Assembly: GCA_948099385.1 (NCBI GenBank)
Contig: CANUEZ040000024.1
Span: 19,790,001 to 19,854,000, forward strand
DNA from: Fasciola hepatica
Taxonomy: Eukaryota > Platyhelminthes > Trematoda > Plagiorchiida > Fasciolidae
Reading direction: 5' to 3'
Length of the DNA: 64,000 bases
A program made the position numbers and the translations under genes. This document shows positions 22,800-33,929 of the stretch, piece by piece. Under the pieces are notes generated by a model. The model made no database searches, had not been told where the DNA came from, and was given only the letters and a program-made list of their open reading frames with translations. Numbering within the stretch: the stretch's first letter is position 1; every line of letters begins with the position of its first letter.

Positions 22800-25075
22800 A
22801 ATGCATAAAAGCAGCGGCCATTAGCCGGATTGTCATGTCTGACAAACAGCGGATGGTCAGTTTGTTTGCAGACACCAGGCCCGGAGACCGCAAAACTTCG
22901 CAGTTGCTTTGGCACATGCGCAATCTTGTGCCAGCCATTAAGATTGATAATGGCTTCCTAAAAGAGACATAGCTCCGTGGTATTTCCAGCCATATGCATA
23001 GGGTCATTCTTGTGTTCACGGAGGAAAGCCTTGAAAAGCTCGCCGAGACGGCCGACGCTATTAGGGAAACCTAGGAGCCAAAGATCTATCAGGCAATTTT
23101 GTCAAACAGAGACTACCATTGCCTCCCCAAAAGGCACTATGCGTGAATACGTAAAAATTGACGAAAGACCCGAACATCACCTAGCAGACAGAGCCATTCA
23201 AAATAACCAGCACTTAATTAAAGAGTTTACCGCAGGCATTTATCGTATTCCCGCCAAAGCAGACGACCTGTTAATAACCAGCGAATACAAAGATGCAAAG
23301 AGGCATGACCTACGTCAGTTGTTTGAGCTTTTGGCCGCTCACAGTGTCACCGTCAGTGCGGACAAAAGTATATAATTAAGCAAAAGTTAGTTAAGATTTT
23401 AGGCCACAAGATTGATGGAACTGGTATTTAGTCCTTGGACCAAAAGATACAAGGCCTTCTTGACTTTCCACTGCCTCGCACTAGTCACCGTTCGTCGTTT
23501 CAACGGGATGATAAGCTGTTATCGGCTTTTCATCCCAAACCGTGCTCACTTGGTGCGGCCGTCGACAAATTTACTTCGTGGTGCTAAGGATGGTACAACA
23601 GAATTACCCAAGGAGGCTGAAATTTCCTTCAATGCAGTTAAAGACGCCTTGGCTCCTGTTACCTTGCTCGTTCATTTCGACGCTTAAGCTCAATTGAGTG
23701 TAGCCACCGATGCCTTCAACAAAGCCATAAATGGAGTGCTCCAGCAGTTGTCCACATCACAATGGCAACCGTTGGCCGTTTTCTCTCGTCGTCTCCTACC
23801 AGCTGAAGCTAAGCATTCTACGTTTAGTCGGGAGCCACTTGTTGTTTACGGTACTGTTGGACATTTCTGACATATTCTTGAAGGCAAACAAGTCGTCACC
23901 TTTATCGATCACAAACCACTGACGTATGCTTTTCACGGTCGAACCAATAACCACTCACCACGTGAGTTGCGTCACTTAAACTACGTGGCACGGTTTTCCG
24001 GTGATGTTTGTCGCACTTCTGGCACCGACAACGTTGTGGCTGATGCTCTTTCTTGAGTAGACACTATTTCTAGGCAGCCATGGGTCATAGACCTCAAGGC
24101 TTTGGCTGTAGCCCAACGTTCGGAATTGGATTTGGCAGATCCGAGCGAAATCTCATCCTGAAAACCTTCGGAGTTTCCATTATCCACTTCCTCGGACCCA
24201 AAAATGTGATACAACTTTGCCACACCCGTGCCCCATCGTACTCATGTCTTGGCGCCGCACAACCTTGGAAGTTTACATAACTTACCCCACCCCAGCATCT
24301 GAGCCACTACCAAGCTAGTTACAGATAGGTACGTCTGGTACGGCATGCAAGAGGATATTCGTAATTGGGCTCATTCACGCCTTCAGTGCCAACGATCGAA
24401 GATGAGTAGGCATAAAATGGCCCCAAAAGGCCACTTTCCAGTTTCATCCTCACGGCTTTCTCATATCCACATGGATGTCGTTGGTCTTCTCAGCCCTTGT
24501 AAAGGCTTCCGTTAGCACCGCATCATGGTCGACCGTTTCGCTCGTTGGCCAGATACCATCCCTCTTGCCAATATGGAAACAGAAACCGTAATATTTGTCT
24601 TCATGGAACGTCGGATTTTATCATGTGGTTGCATATGGCCCAGCAGTCAGCGGTATGGTTGAGCGTTGTGCTCGACAGTTCAAAGCTTGGCTCACTGCTG
24701 CTGACAGCTTCAATTGGATGAGGACACTTCCAGTCATTCTCTTAGAGTTGCGTTTCGCCTATAAATTTGATATCAGCGTGCCAGCCGCGGAGTTAGCTTT
24801 TGGTCAAACCCTCCGGTTACCGGTGGATTACTTTGCTATGGGTCGCGTGCGTGACGACGATTGTGCTTCGTGTGCCCAACAGTTGGCTGCACACATGCGC
24901 CGTTTGCAAATGCATTCATCAAGACGGCAACCGCGACTGGTCTACGTTCCAGCAGAGCCGTCCACTTGCGCCCGTCTTCATACGCGCCAATAGAGTACAC
25001 CTCTAAAGCAGCCTTGCGGACGCCCATTGAGGGTGTTCGAGTGACGCGACCGAGTTTACCTCACTGACAGAAACA
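22800..25075 (+). pseudogene. Gypsy gag-pol remnant, element B left copy
   Basis: A CsRn1-related Gag fragment (22800-23130, block MSDKQRM...DTRPGDRKTSQLL..MRNL) is followed, without protease or RT palm, by the RT C-terminal part from about 23281 (KRHDLRQLFELLAAHSVTVS). Next come RNase H ([37 protein letters not shown]), the integrase zinc finger and core (about 24300-24600; HIHMDVVG) and the integrase end (24640-25000; GMVERCARQFKAW, LRLPVDYF). Stops and frameshifts are frequent. From 23281 to 25350 it is nearly identical, in reverse, to 60640-62709, and the stop checked (in RNase H) is shared. The segment just before 23281 does not match the other copy, so an internal deletion or rearrangement joined Gag to RT here. 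Confidence 0.85.
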
Positions 25076-25350
25076 GTAAACATGGAACCATATCGCTCGA
25101 CATTCTTAAGGTTGCTCACCTTCATGGAAGGCTAGAAAGTTGGACACTCTTCAACAATAGTGCATCCAATAGTTCACTCACCCATCAAACATGTCACCCC
25201 AGCACCTCAAACAAAAATCACAAAATCGTGGGGCCAAAGCGAACGACGCGATCTGGCCGGCATATACATGAACCAAAGCGTCTTGTAGACACTATTTAAT
25301 TTTCAGCCCCATTTACTTTTCTTTAAGCTTTTGATGTCTTACTGAACCAC
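25076..25350 (+). other. 3' non-coding region of element B, left copy
   Basis: It is collinear with 60640-60915 in reverse and ends at ACCAC (25346-25350), the target duplication of the BEL element. The same ACCAC recurs at 32531-32535, after which B's sequence resumes. Confidence 0.8.
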
Positions 25351-26027
25351 TTTACCGGTTATTCCAATCGTGAATAACGCGTAGCTCAATTAACGATTCC
25401 CAAAGTCAGAACAACATTGATTCGCTCAATTTAACGGCACTGGATTAACAAATTATACGCTTATAAATATGTACAAACTCAACTGTAAGGCCACAACGTC
25501 TAGCAACGAAGACCAGAGCTCAACAAAGGGTCAATGTCAGATACCGCCGTTACACCAGTCCAAGTTTGAACCAAAAATTATGGCACGGCACGTGAGGAAA
25601 ATATAAACAAATGTTGAAGTGTAGTGCTTGATGCGCGCCGTACTTGTTCGAGGGTCAATAAGATAAAGAACATAGTCTCAACAATACAAGTATGTGACAA
25701 CGGCTATGGGGGATTTCCAAATATGTACTTTACACCGCCCATCAAATCCTCCCATGAAACGGTCGACATCCAAGGGGTAAATAGGGGTACCGATTCGCCC
25801 TATCCTACCTAGACCATAAAGTCATTGCACACGTGGGTCGCCATGGGCTTCATCTATTGTTGGCCAGTCGGAGACAAGCTTGCAGGTTTTCTTGGGGTTA
25901 TGCTCCATACCTCGATGTCTTAAAGTTTCTTCCAAAGATGATACGACTATATCTGTGTACGAAAATAGGGCCTCAATGTGATCGGGATGCGTAGACAGAT
26001 TACGGCATGTAGGGGAAGGAGGCTTCA
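25351..26027 (-). repeat. 3' LTR of the BEL element
   Basis: 677 bp. Bases 25353-25990 match 31798-32435 with about one difference seen. The remaining 37 bp to TGAAGC (reverse complement of GCTTCA at 26022-26027) are shorter and diverged compared with the 5' LTR. Confidence 0.85.
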
Positions 26028-26133
26028 CAACTAAGAGTGAAGTACGTAGTAAAATGAAGACTTAGGATTCTTGATGAAGAATCGAGACGGCCAAAGGGTA
26101 CTCGAACATTAGGGGTTCAACGTGTGGTGATAT

Positions 26134-26443
26134 TTTAGTCGAACGCACGACTTGTGGACTCAATTCCCGTCCAGCGAATAAAGACGCAGAACGACAGCGA
26201 TTGATGGTTTTTGTACTTGTATTGATTGCCCTGTATGAAGTACAGGAGAAGGGAGGCTGATCTAGCTAATCACCAGAGCTGATGAGCTGGAGCGCGCCTT
26301 GCCGTTTTGACGTAGTGTGACGAAGGTTCTTCTTCTTTTTCAACGTGCTCTTCTTTTCACACAGGTGGACTTAAACAAGGCGCGCCTAAGCTCTAAGCTC
26401 GCGATTGTATTTTATTGAATTTGGTGTCTGCGAAGCCGCTACA
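26134..26443 (-). repeat. Solo LTR of the CsRn1 family
   Basis: 310 bp matching the LTRs at 36013, 40874, 51517 and 56377. It is flanked on both sides by ATAT (26130-26133, 26444-26447) with no internal sequence. A complete insertion reduced to one LTR by recombination between its two ends explains this. It carries several private differences from the LTRs of the two full copies, so it is somewhat older than them. Confidence 0.92.
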
Positions 26444-26745
26444 ATATCACTGTAGAAGTATGTTTGTCTCACAACTTATATGCAGTTGAACACAGGTTAG
26501 ATAATAATACATAAGGGAGGTCCCGGAAATAGAGGTGTTTCTAGAAACGGTCAACAAGTGCTTGTTCAAGAGTTTCCGCTACTTCACAAACAATGTCGCG
26601 TCTTGTGCTGAATTGGGGTTTCCACAACTGACTCCATTGTTAATTGTGAACACTGTATGAAAATAAACACAAATATACTTCAAAGACTGTGTGAAGTGCT
26701 GGGACCTACAGGAGAATGCATGAAGGGCATATAAATAAGTTCAGC

Positions 26746-29700
26746 TTAGTTTGGTATCAGCAGACTTGGTTTTGGCTTGGCCTGTAGCTTCGACTTCCCC
26801 TCGCCATTATCACTTTTAAGCAAGCATATCTTACGGATATCCCGCAACAAATCTCCTTTTTTCGTTTTCACCACCACCGTGTGCACGAGGCCGTTGATTT
26901 CTGTACGACAGTCCCGAATCACTCCAATCGGCCATTCGACTTTATGTAAGTTGCTCTGCATGAAGATGACGACATCGTCTCGTCTGAACCATCTCACTTT
27001 TGAGATCCACTTCTGCCGAAGCTGCAGATTCGGTAAGCACTCCCTCGTCCAAAGTTTCCAGGAAGCTTGTGCCAGGTGGTTTACTTGTTTCCATCCTATG
27101 ATGTACGTTCCACGTAGGTTTTTCGGTGTGATTGCCCCTACCTTTGATCTCAATAATAACAGGTCGTTTGGAGTGAGAGCCGGTTCACCTTCCGGGTCTG
27201 GGATGATCGGCACCAAGGGTCTGATGGTCAGTATGCGTTCTGCTTCTGTTGATAAAGTAGCCAGCGTTTCGTCATTGAGGTTTTGTTGTGAGGTCAGGGC
27301 CGTGAGTATTTTCCCAGTCGATCGTATCAGCCTTTCCCAAAAGCCACCGGGATGACTGGCATAAGGTGGGTTGAAGTGCCATTCCATCTCCTATGCTACG
27401 GTCTAGTTTGTATTTCGAAGTGGTTCGGGCGGTTCCGCCATTTCTCTGACTCCTTATAAGCCCCAAAGAAGTTCGAGCTTTTGTCTGATTTTGCGTTCTT
27501 AGGGACTCCCCGTTTTGCGATGAACCTTTGAAAGGCCATTAGAAGTGAGTTGTTGGTCATATTATACACTGCCTCGAGATGGACTGCTCTGGAATATGAA
27601 CATGTTATCAGGCAGCCGTACCTCTTGCGTGCCCCGTGGCCTTTGCACAAGTAGCTGGCCAAAGTAATCGACGTCAATTTCCACGAAAAGCACCATCTCG
27701 TTTGAGCTCTCACTGCTTGAATATGGGCCATCTTTCGTCGGCCTGCTACCGCCCTCCGGCGACGACAAGTGATGCAGTTGCCTGTGACTTGCTTGACCGT
27801 CGCTGGGCCCTCTTCACCCAAAACCGTTCACGTTTATTGTTCAATAAGTGGTCTGAACCTGTGTGTCACTTCTCGATGTACAAGGTCTCCCAGGCATCTC
27901 GTTATGTAGTGGCCACCAGGAACTATTTTGTTTCGTAATCTAAGTTGGAATTCGTCATCCACCCTCCAACTCTCATAAGTCCTTTGGCCGCTGTACAACC
28001 GCCTGCTCCCTTTGGTGTTATCACCTATCCTGTCTAGCTTTCTGGCCCCGAATTGGAAGGCGTCTAGTTGCAGTAGGCGTAGAATGCCGAGTTCTGCTTG
28101 GTTCAGCTCGCCCGGTAGTATCGTCCCCACATTCAATGTGTTCTGAGGTCGTGCGCCTTTCAAAGCCAATAGGAGTACTTTCTATCGTGTCCACCAGACC
28201 GCAGCTGTTAACATTATTATCCAGTCGGGGAAGTGGCACGATTTTTTCTATCAGTCTGACGCCTCCCATGGAGTTTGTAGCCAGTATCAATCTTTTGAAC
28301 TCAATATCGCCACCGTCAGGCTTACGTATTAGTAGCGTTGGCCACATCTCTTTAGATGCAGTTGGGAAGTCCGGTCCTATTGTTTACATCTACAGCTTTT
28401 CTAGTGTTCTTAGGCTCCATGAGTAGAGATCGGCCGTGTTACTGGAGGATTTTGCATGGTGCCGTTGATCCGTCTTAGTCGACTCAAGAATCATAGTGAG
28501 CCTACTGGCCACGAAGGTGTTAAAGCGAGTGGTAATGTTGTTTATGTAATGTTATACCATGGCTGAGTCCGTCCGAGAGTTTGGTTCTCAGTTTATCCGA
28601 TGGAAGCATCTAATCAGCCTCGCGGCTGCAGTCAGTTACAGCCTCTGAATGGGCACCTTCAGTGGAGCTATTCTCGCCTTTGCGAATACTATCTGATTGT
28701 GCCGCCCACCACTCTCGTATACCCAGCAGCCATAAGCCACTATCCTGTAGCCTACTTCTGATGCACCTAAACCAAGTAAAGTTGGGCATCGTTTGTACAC
28801 TTGTTTCCATTTTTGTATCTTGACCTCCCCAAGTAGATATAGGCTGTGCCACCAGTCGAGCCATCGCCTGTCATCGTCGTTCTGGAGAGGTTCGTCCCAA
28901 CCCTTCCCTCTCTGGCACAGCCATCGCAGCAAGAGCCTTCTCAGTAACAACCGTAGCGAAAATAACCTAGAGTATCATAGAGGCTTGAGACTCGAGATAG
29001 GATTCCTCTCCGTATGGCTGGTCCTTTAGGTAGGTCCAGAGTGAATATGAATTAGTCACCTCCGGGTTTCCCTTGAAGTCCAAGCATGCGCTCCGTTTGT
29101 GAAGAGGATCCCAAAAGCTCTCTCGCACAGTCCATTTTCTCGGGCCTTGGGGATAACATTGAGCACCTCGCGGTTGTGGGAAGTCCATTTCGTGAGGTTG
29201 AATTCGCTGGCCTTTATACTGGCGGTCAGTTCGGTCATATATAGAATAGCAGTATTTGGGTCGTCAAAGGAACACAGAAGTGGTCCTCTGCTCTTCTTGA
29301 CAGATTGTTGGTGCCGCCGAAAAGCTTGAGGGTTTCCCGGAGGGCAAAAAAAGCACAGAAGGGGGATGATATCGTTCAAAAGGGATGCACGGTCAGCCCG
29401 TACTCGTCCGGTGCACGATACGCGTTGCCTCCAGGCCAGCAGAGAAGACAAAATGCGTCCATATCTTCAACGGGCATCTTAACTTGTAGAAACATTTCAT
29501 GTATGTCTTCAGAGACGGCCACTTTTCCTAGCCGAGAACGACATGAAACCTCGACTAGTGGTGTTGTCCAGTCTGGACCCTGTGGTATATGTTCGTTGAG
29601 TGACACACCCTGACATTTCGCGGCACAGCCGAAAACCACCCTGACCTTCCCCGGTTTCTTCGGGTCCACCACCAGGTGATGGGGTAGGTACCACCTCAAA

Positions 29701-31756
29701 TTTGCTGATTACCGCTGTATACACTCTTTCTATATAACCCAAGCCATTTCTCGGCTGTTTGGCATGGGTCTCACGTTGGGTCTCCACGGGACAGGAACCT
29801 CGAAACCATCCATTACATACCTGGCTTTCTCGGCCACCGTTTTCAAAGCCAACTTATTTCTCATGGTGGAGCATCTCTATCAATGGCCAGGTCGGCAAAT
29901 TCGGCGTTCTACAGCTGCAAGAATATCAGTCCAATGTTCGCCGTTTCCACCGAAGTGCAGTTGATTTGGATTAGTTTGCCGCACTTTGCATCTGTACTAC
30001 CATATAACGCCCAGCCGAATGTGATGAGTATTGCATAGGGTGTTTTGCGGCATCCTATTATTTGACCCAGGACCCAGTGCGGTTCCTATGCATCACAACC
30101 AATCAGCAGATCAATTTCGTTATTCTGCCACTCCTCGACCGTAACCCCGACGAGGCGCGGCCACTGAGTCAGAATCGATTGCACTGACTGAGGTGCTCTT
30201 ATCGGCAGATTTTCTATGATGAATGCTTCTGCATTTTCCGCTCTATTTTTGTTGACCAAGGGAACGAGGTGTGGCGCAGTTTGGTCGATTGAATGATCTG
30301 GGTGCCACTCACGGTGCTCACCGCTAATGAACATTGACTCCCCTGATCCTATTTCTCTCTGCAAACTCCTTCCTCACCAAAGTGGTATCTGAGCCACTAT
30401 CTACGAAGGCCAACGCTCTTATAACCCCGACTAGGGTTTCTACGACGACTGCTACTATTCCCATGCGAATGGACTTGTTAGTAGAGCGAGACACTAAGCA
30501 GACCACACTGGGCCTTGGGATTTCCTCGGCATCCAATTTTTTGGGTTTGTGCAGCAAATAGTGGTGTTTACCATGGCACCCATCCTGGTCACAACTGGGT
30601 TTTGTTCGGCACACCGCTGCTCGATATGAATCGTCGAGACGTACAATACACGCTCCCAGCGTCAAAGCCATTGCCCATCGTCCATCGACGTTTACGTTGC
30701 GGAAGCGAGGGCATTCCATCAGGCGATGAAGCGCCCCACAAACCTTGCACACCTGCGAATTCTTACTTTGGCGGGATAAAGCACGTGTGTTTGCACACGG
30801 CTAGCCTCTACTTGGTTCCCTGGTCCAGCTTTGCGTCGTCGCAATCCCAGGTAGCTTGCTCGTCTAGTGTGCAAGTTGGCCAAAACGACTGTTTGCTATT
30901 CGGGCACGACGGTCTATAAACTGCGTCAGGTCTTCAGAAGTAGTTACTCGCCCAAATCTACTGATCCCCTCGGGTTCCTCGGTCCATCTACTCTGCTGTT
31001 CCGTGGGTAAACTGCGCACTATGGCCTCCAGTGTGTGGAGTGAATTCATGTCCGATCAACATTTGAGTTGATTCAAGGTGATGCTGCAGTTCTGCATTTT
31101 CATTACCAGACTGACTAGAGCATCCGGCTCGCCTATGGAAAGTCTTGCCTCTGATAAAACACCATCAGTCACATTCCGAGCGACCTTATATGGTTTTCCA
31201 AACAGACCTTTCAGGATTTCACGTGCCCGTCGAGCGCCTCCCTGGCTCTTCCATGACAGTAATGTAGCAGGCACAAAATCCTCTGCCCTGAATCGGATAC
31301 TCTCCTTTCTGAAAAGTTCTCGTATGGCCCAATTAACTTGAGGTACTGTACTGCTCTCCCATCAAAGAGGGGCAGCCCTCCTTTGGTTAAGTCGGTAACG
31401 CTAGTTACGCTGGCACAAGTTGCCTTTAATCGTCCCACGGAAATGCTAGGCTGAATGGCCGCATGCTCTGTGGTCTCTAATATCACCTCCCGCTCACGTC
31501 TTCGGAGTTGTTTTTTTCTGGCTGATTCAGCTTCTTCCCTAGCCTGCTCAAGGTGGGTTTCTAATTCTACTATTCTTCATCTATAGGTACCATCAAGTTT
31601 AAGTTCTAGATCATTGGCTTAAGCACATGAAGTTTCACTGATAATACTAGCTGACCAAGCAATATCCAAAGAATCAATATCGCCCAACAATACCCCAGGG
31701 ACGTGCCACGGTACTTCCCTTCCAGCTTCGACTTGCTTTTGTCCTCCTCCTGGCAT
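26746..31756 (-). pseudogene. BEL/Pao gag-pol, disrupted
   Basis: Gag starts at the ATG at 31754-31756, 40 nt inside the 5' LTR. Its core runs to about 30864 (LSIGEPDALVSL, ARIANSRFGQL). At 30752-30324 a CxxC zinc knuckle and CPRF...GCHGKHHYLLHKP precede the aspartic protease (FVDSGSDTTLV). RT is at 29699-29056 (YLPHHLVVDPKKPGKVRVVF, then FNLTKWTS). The RT end and RNase H are at 28950-28610 (ASEVGY, KARIAPLK). The integrase zinc finger and core lie at 27821-27396 (CITCRRRR, YSRAVHLE), and the end with a DUF5641-like domain at 27387-26746 (NPPYASHPGGFWERLI, PNDLLLLR, VRWFRRDDVV). Frameshifts and stops separate these blocks, so no full polyprotein can be made. Confidence 0.88.
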
Positions 31757-31795
31757 TTCTGATTGATTGCTTCGTGAAGATTCCAAGTTGAGTAC

Positions 31796-32530
31796 TGTAC
31801 CGGTTATTCCAATCGTGAATAACGCGTAGCTCAATTAACGATTCCCAAAGTCAGAACAACATTGATTCGCTCAATTTAACGGCACTGGATTAACAAATTA
31901 TACGCTTATAAATATGTACAAACTCAACTGTAAGGCCACAACGTCTAGCAACGAAGACCGGAGCTCAACAAAGGGTCAATGTCAGATACCGCCGTTACAC
32001 CAGTCCAAGTTTGAACCAAAAATTATGGCACGGCACGTGAGGAAAATATAAACAAATGTTGAAGTGTAGTGCTTGATGCGCGCCGTACTTGTTCGAGGGT
32101 CAATAAGATAAAGAACATAGTCTCAACAATACAAGTATGTGACAACGGCTATGGGGGATTTCCAAATATGTACTTTACACCGCCCATCAAATCCTCCCAT
32201 GAAACGGTCGACATCCAAGGGGTAAATAGGGGTACCGATTCGCCCTATCCTACCTAGACCATAAAGTCATTGCACACGTGGGTCGCCATGGGCTTCATCT
32301 ATTGTTGGCCAGTCGGAGACAAGCTTGCAGGTTTTCTTGGGGTTATGCTCCATACCTCGATGTCTTAAAGTTTCTTCCAAAGATGATACGACTATATCTG
32401 TGTACGAAAATAGGGCCTCAATGTGATCGGGATGCTTAGGCTGATTATGGAATGTATAAAGTCCATATGATAAAGAACACTGTCTCAACAATGCAATGGC
32501 TATGGAGGATTTCCACACACGAACGCTTCA
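31796..32530 (-). repeat. 5' LTR of the BEL element, with extra segment
   Basis: 735 bp, 58 bp longer than its partner. The extra sequence near the outer end (about 32455-32515) contains GATAAAGAACA.(A/T)GTCTCAACAAT and GGCTATGG.GGATTTCCA, words that also occur inside the LTR at about 32107-32165, so a diverged internal duplication is likely. It ends TGAAGCG in element sense, next to ACCAC at 32531. Confidence 0.85.
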
Positions 32531-32535
32531 ACCAC

Positions 32536-33200
32536 CTCGAAAACTAAAGCAAAATAATTCATGCGGTTCAAAATCTGCCTATTGTACCGTCTAACCGGCG
32601 TAAGTTCTTCTCATTCCGTTTTTACCCATCGCCGTTTGCTCACGTGTTTTATCTTCCTTTCTTATTGCATGCACTGGCACGGTGGATGGAAGAACCCTTG
32701 GAAAATCGTGTCTGAATATTTCTAACGGTGTGCAAACACGCTTCAATCAAGACACCTATGTGGGGCTTCTCTGATGACCGCTGGACTCATGCGAATTTTA
32801 CCAAACCTTTACCGGCGGCACGAGCGGATTATGGAACCGTAGCATGTTTGCCAAGAGGACTGATGACACATGAAACTTGTTAGGCTGATGGGGATCTGTG
32901 CGCGGTAAGCCCTCAATTAGAGCGGAGGGTCACTTCAGCAGTTCCTTTCTGGGAAGGAGTTGTTGCAGTGACGCGGAGAGGACTGAGTTTGAATTTACAA
33001 ATTCAGGACCAAAATTACCGTAGACAAAAATAAACAATTAGCAGTTGGCTTTCAGCAGTTTGCATGTTGTTCGATGCCACAGATCTGTGCATTTTTTGTC
33101 TGCGTGCTGTAAGGACAATAGGTTTTCGCCAGTCGTGAAACTTTTTTGACTTCTGTGAATGTGGACGATTGAACCTTCAGCTCTTTCAGCTAGCGTCGCT
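32536..33200 (+). repeat. 3' end/LTR of element B, left copy resumed
   Basis: It continues element B after the BEL insertion and is nearly identical in reverse to 60012-60638. The part 32970-33115 recurs near the start of B (22650-22795), so most of this region is probably B's 3' LTR. Similarity to the right copy fades beyond about 33160. Confidence 0.8.
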
Positions 33201-33236
33201 TCCCGAGTAGCTCCAAAACATGAAAGTACTCGACAT

Positions 33237-33760
33237 TGTTGCAGTATACATTCTTGCTGACAGTTACTGATACTCCTTTATTTTGTTTTATTTTATCCTC
33301 CAATACTTGTACACGACTTCGCAGAATAAAATTTCGAAGTGAATTCCAGTTCAACTCTTGTTCTCACTCCTTTAGTGCGCTTGGTTCGGGTTGGGTGGTT
33401 TTGGACCTTTTTTTCTGTTGTACTTAGTACTTATAACTATATTTTTCGAGCTGAGGTATTGACGGCAACATCTGGAGCCGCCATCAGTTCCAGTTATGTT
33501 TATTCCGTTCATGGAACCTCAATAAGCCTCCGTTATCCATGGCTTGCATCATTTGGGTTCATAATGCATCCTTAGCACAGTATATTCACGATATTTTCTG
33601 TATCCTCAAGAGCCTCACCAACCAACTCAGGTTCGAAACCAAACCGTACATTCCACTCAACCAATTATCATTTTGATCCATTCAAACTACTTCTAGCCAA
33701 GTTTTTTTGTTTCTGGCCTTTCTGACTCCCATTTCTGAAATTCGTTTATAGTTCATCTTT
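33237..33760 (+). repeat. 5' LTR of element E (ends approximate)
   Basis: The segment 33250-33500 aligns directly with about 57500-57765 downstream of E's integrase. The clearest shared block is CGCAGA(A/G)TAAAATTTCGAA followed by CCAGTTCAA and TTGTTCTCACTCCTT. The segment 33485-33757 matches 1605-1868 in reverse. The E Gag remnant begins about 170 bp further on. Confidence 0.65.
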
Positions 33761-33929
33761 TTGGGTAACCTTGTTCAATATGATCATGCCCTCGCTCGTT
33801 CATCTCAATAGTGGTCGATAAATATACCATTGTTTATGTAGACCACTGTTATTATCTAAAATTCGGATGCTTTGAATGTTCAAAGCAGTGCCTATGTGGT
33901 TCAGGACTACGTTGACCGCCTCGAAGTAT

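Larger units (their letters stand above)
25351..32530 (-). mobile_element. BEL/Pao LTR retrotransposon inserted in element B
   Basis: A 7,180-bp insertion. Its ends are fixed by comparison with the uninterrupted B copy at 60.0-62.7 kb and by the 5-bp target duplication ACCAC (25346-25350, 32531-32535). In element sense the LTRs begin TGAAGC and the 5' LTR ends in GGTACA. Gag, zinc knuckle, BEL protease, RT, RNase H, integrase and the DUF5641-type C-terminal domain follow in order from 31756 down to 26746, with many frame breaks. A CsRn1 solo LTR (26134-26443) sits in its 3' part. The interval 26444-26745 is 3' non-coding. The LTRs share 638 nearly identical bases but differ at their outer ends. 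Confidence 0.9.
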
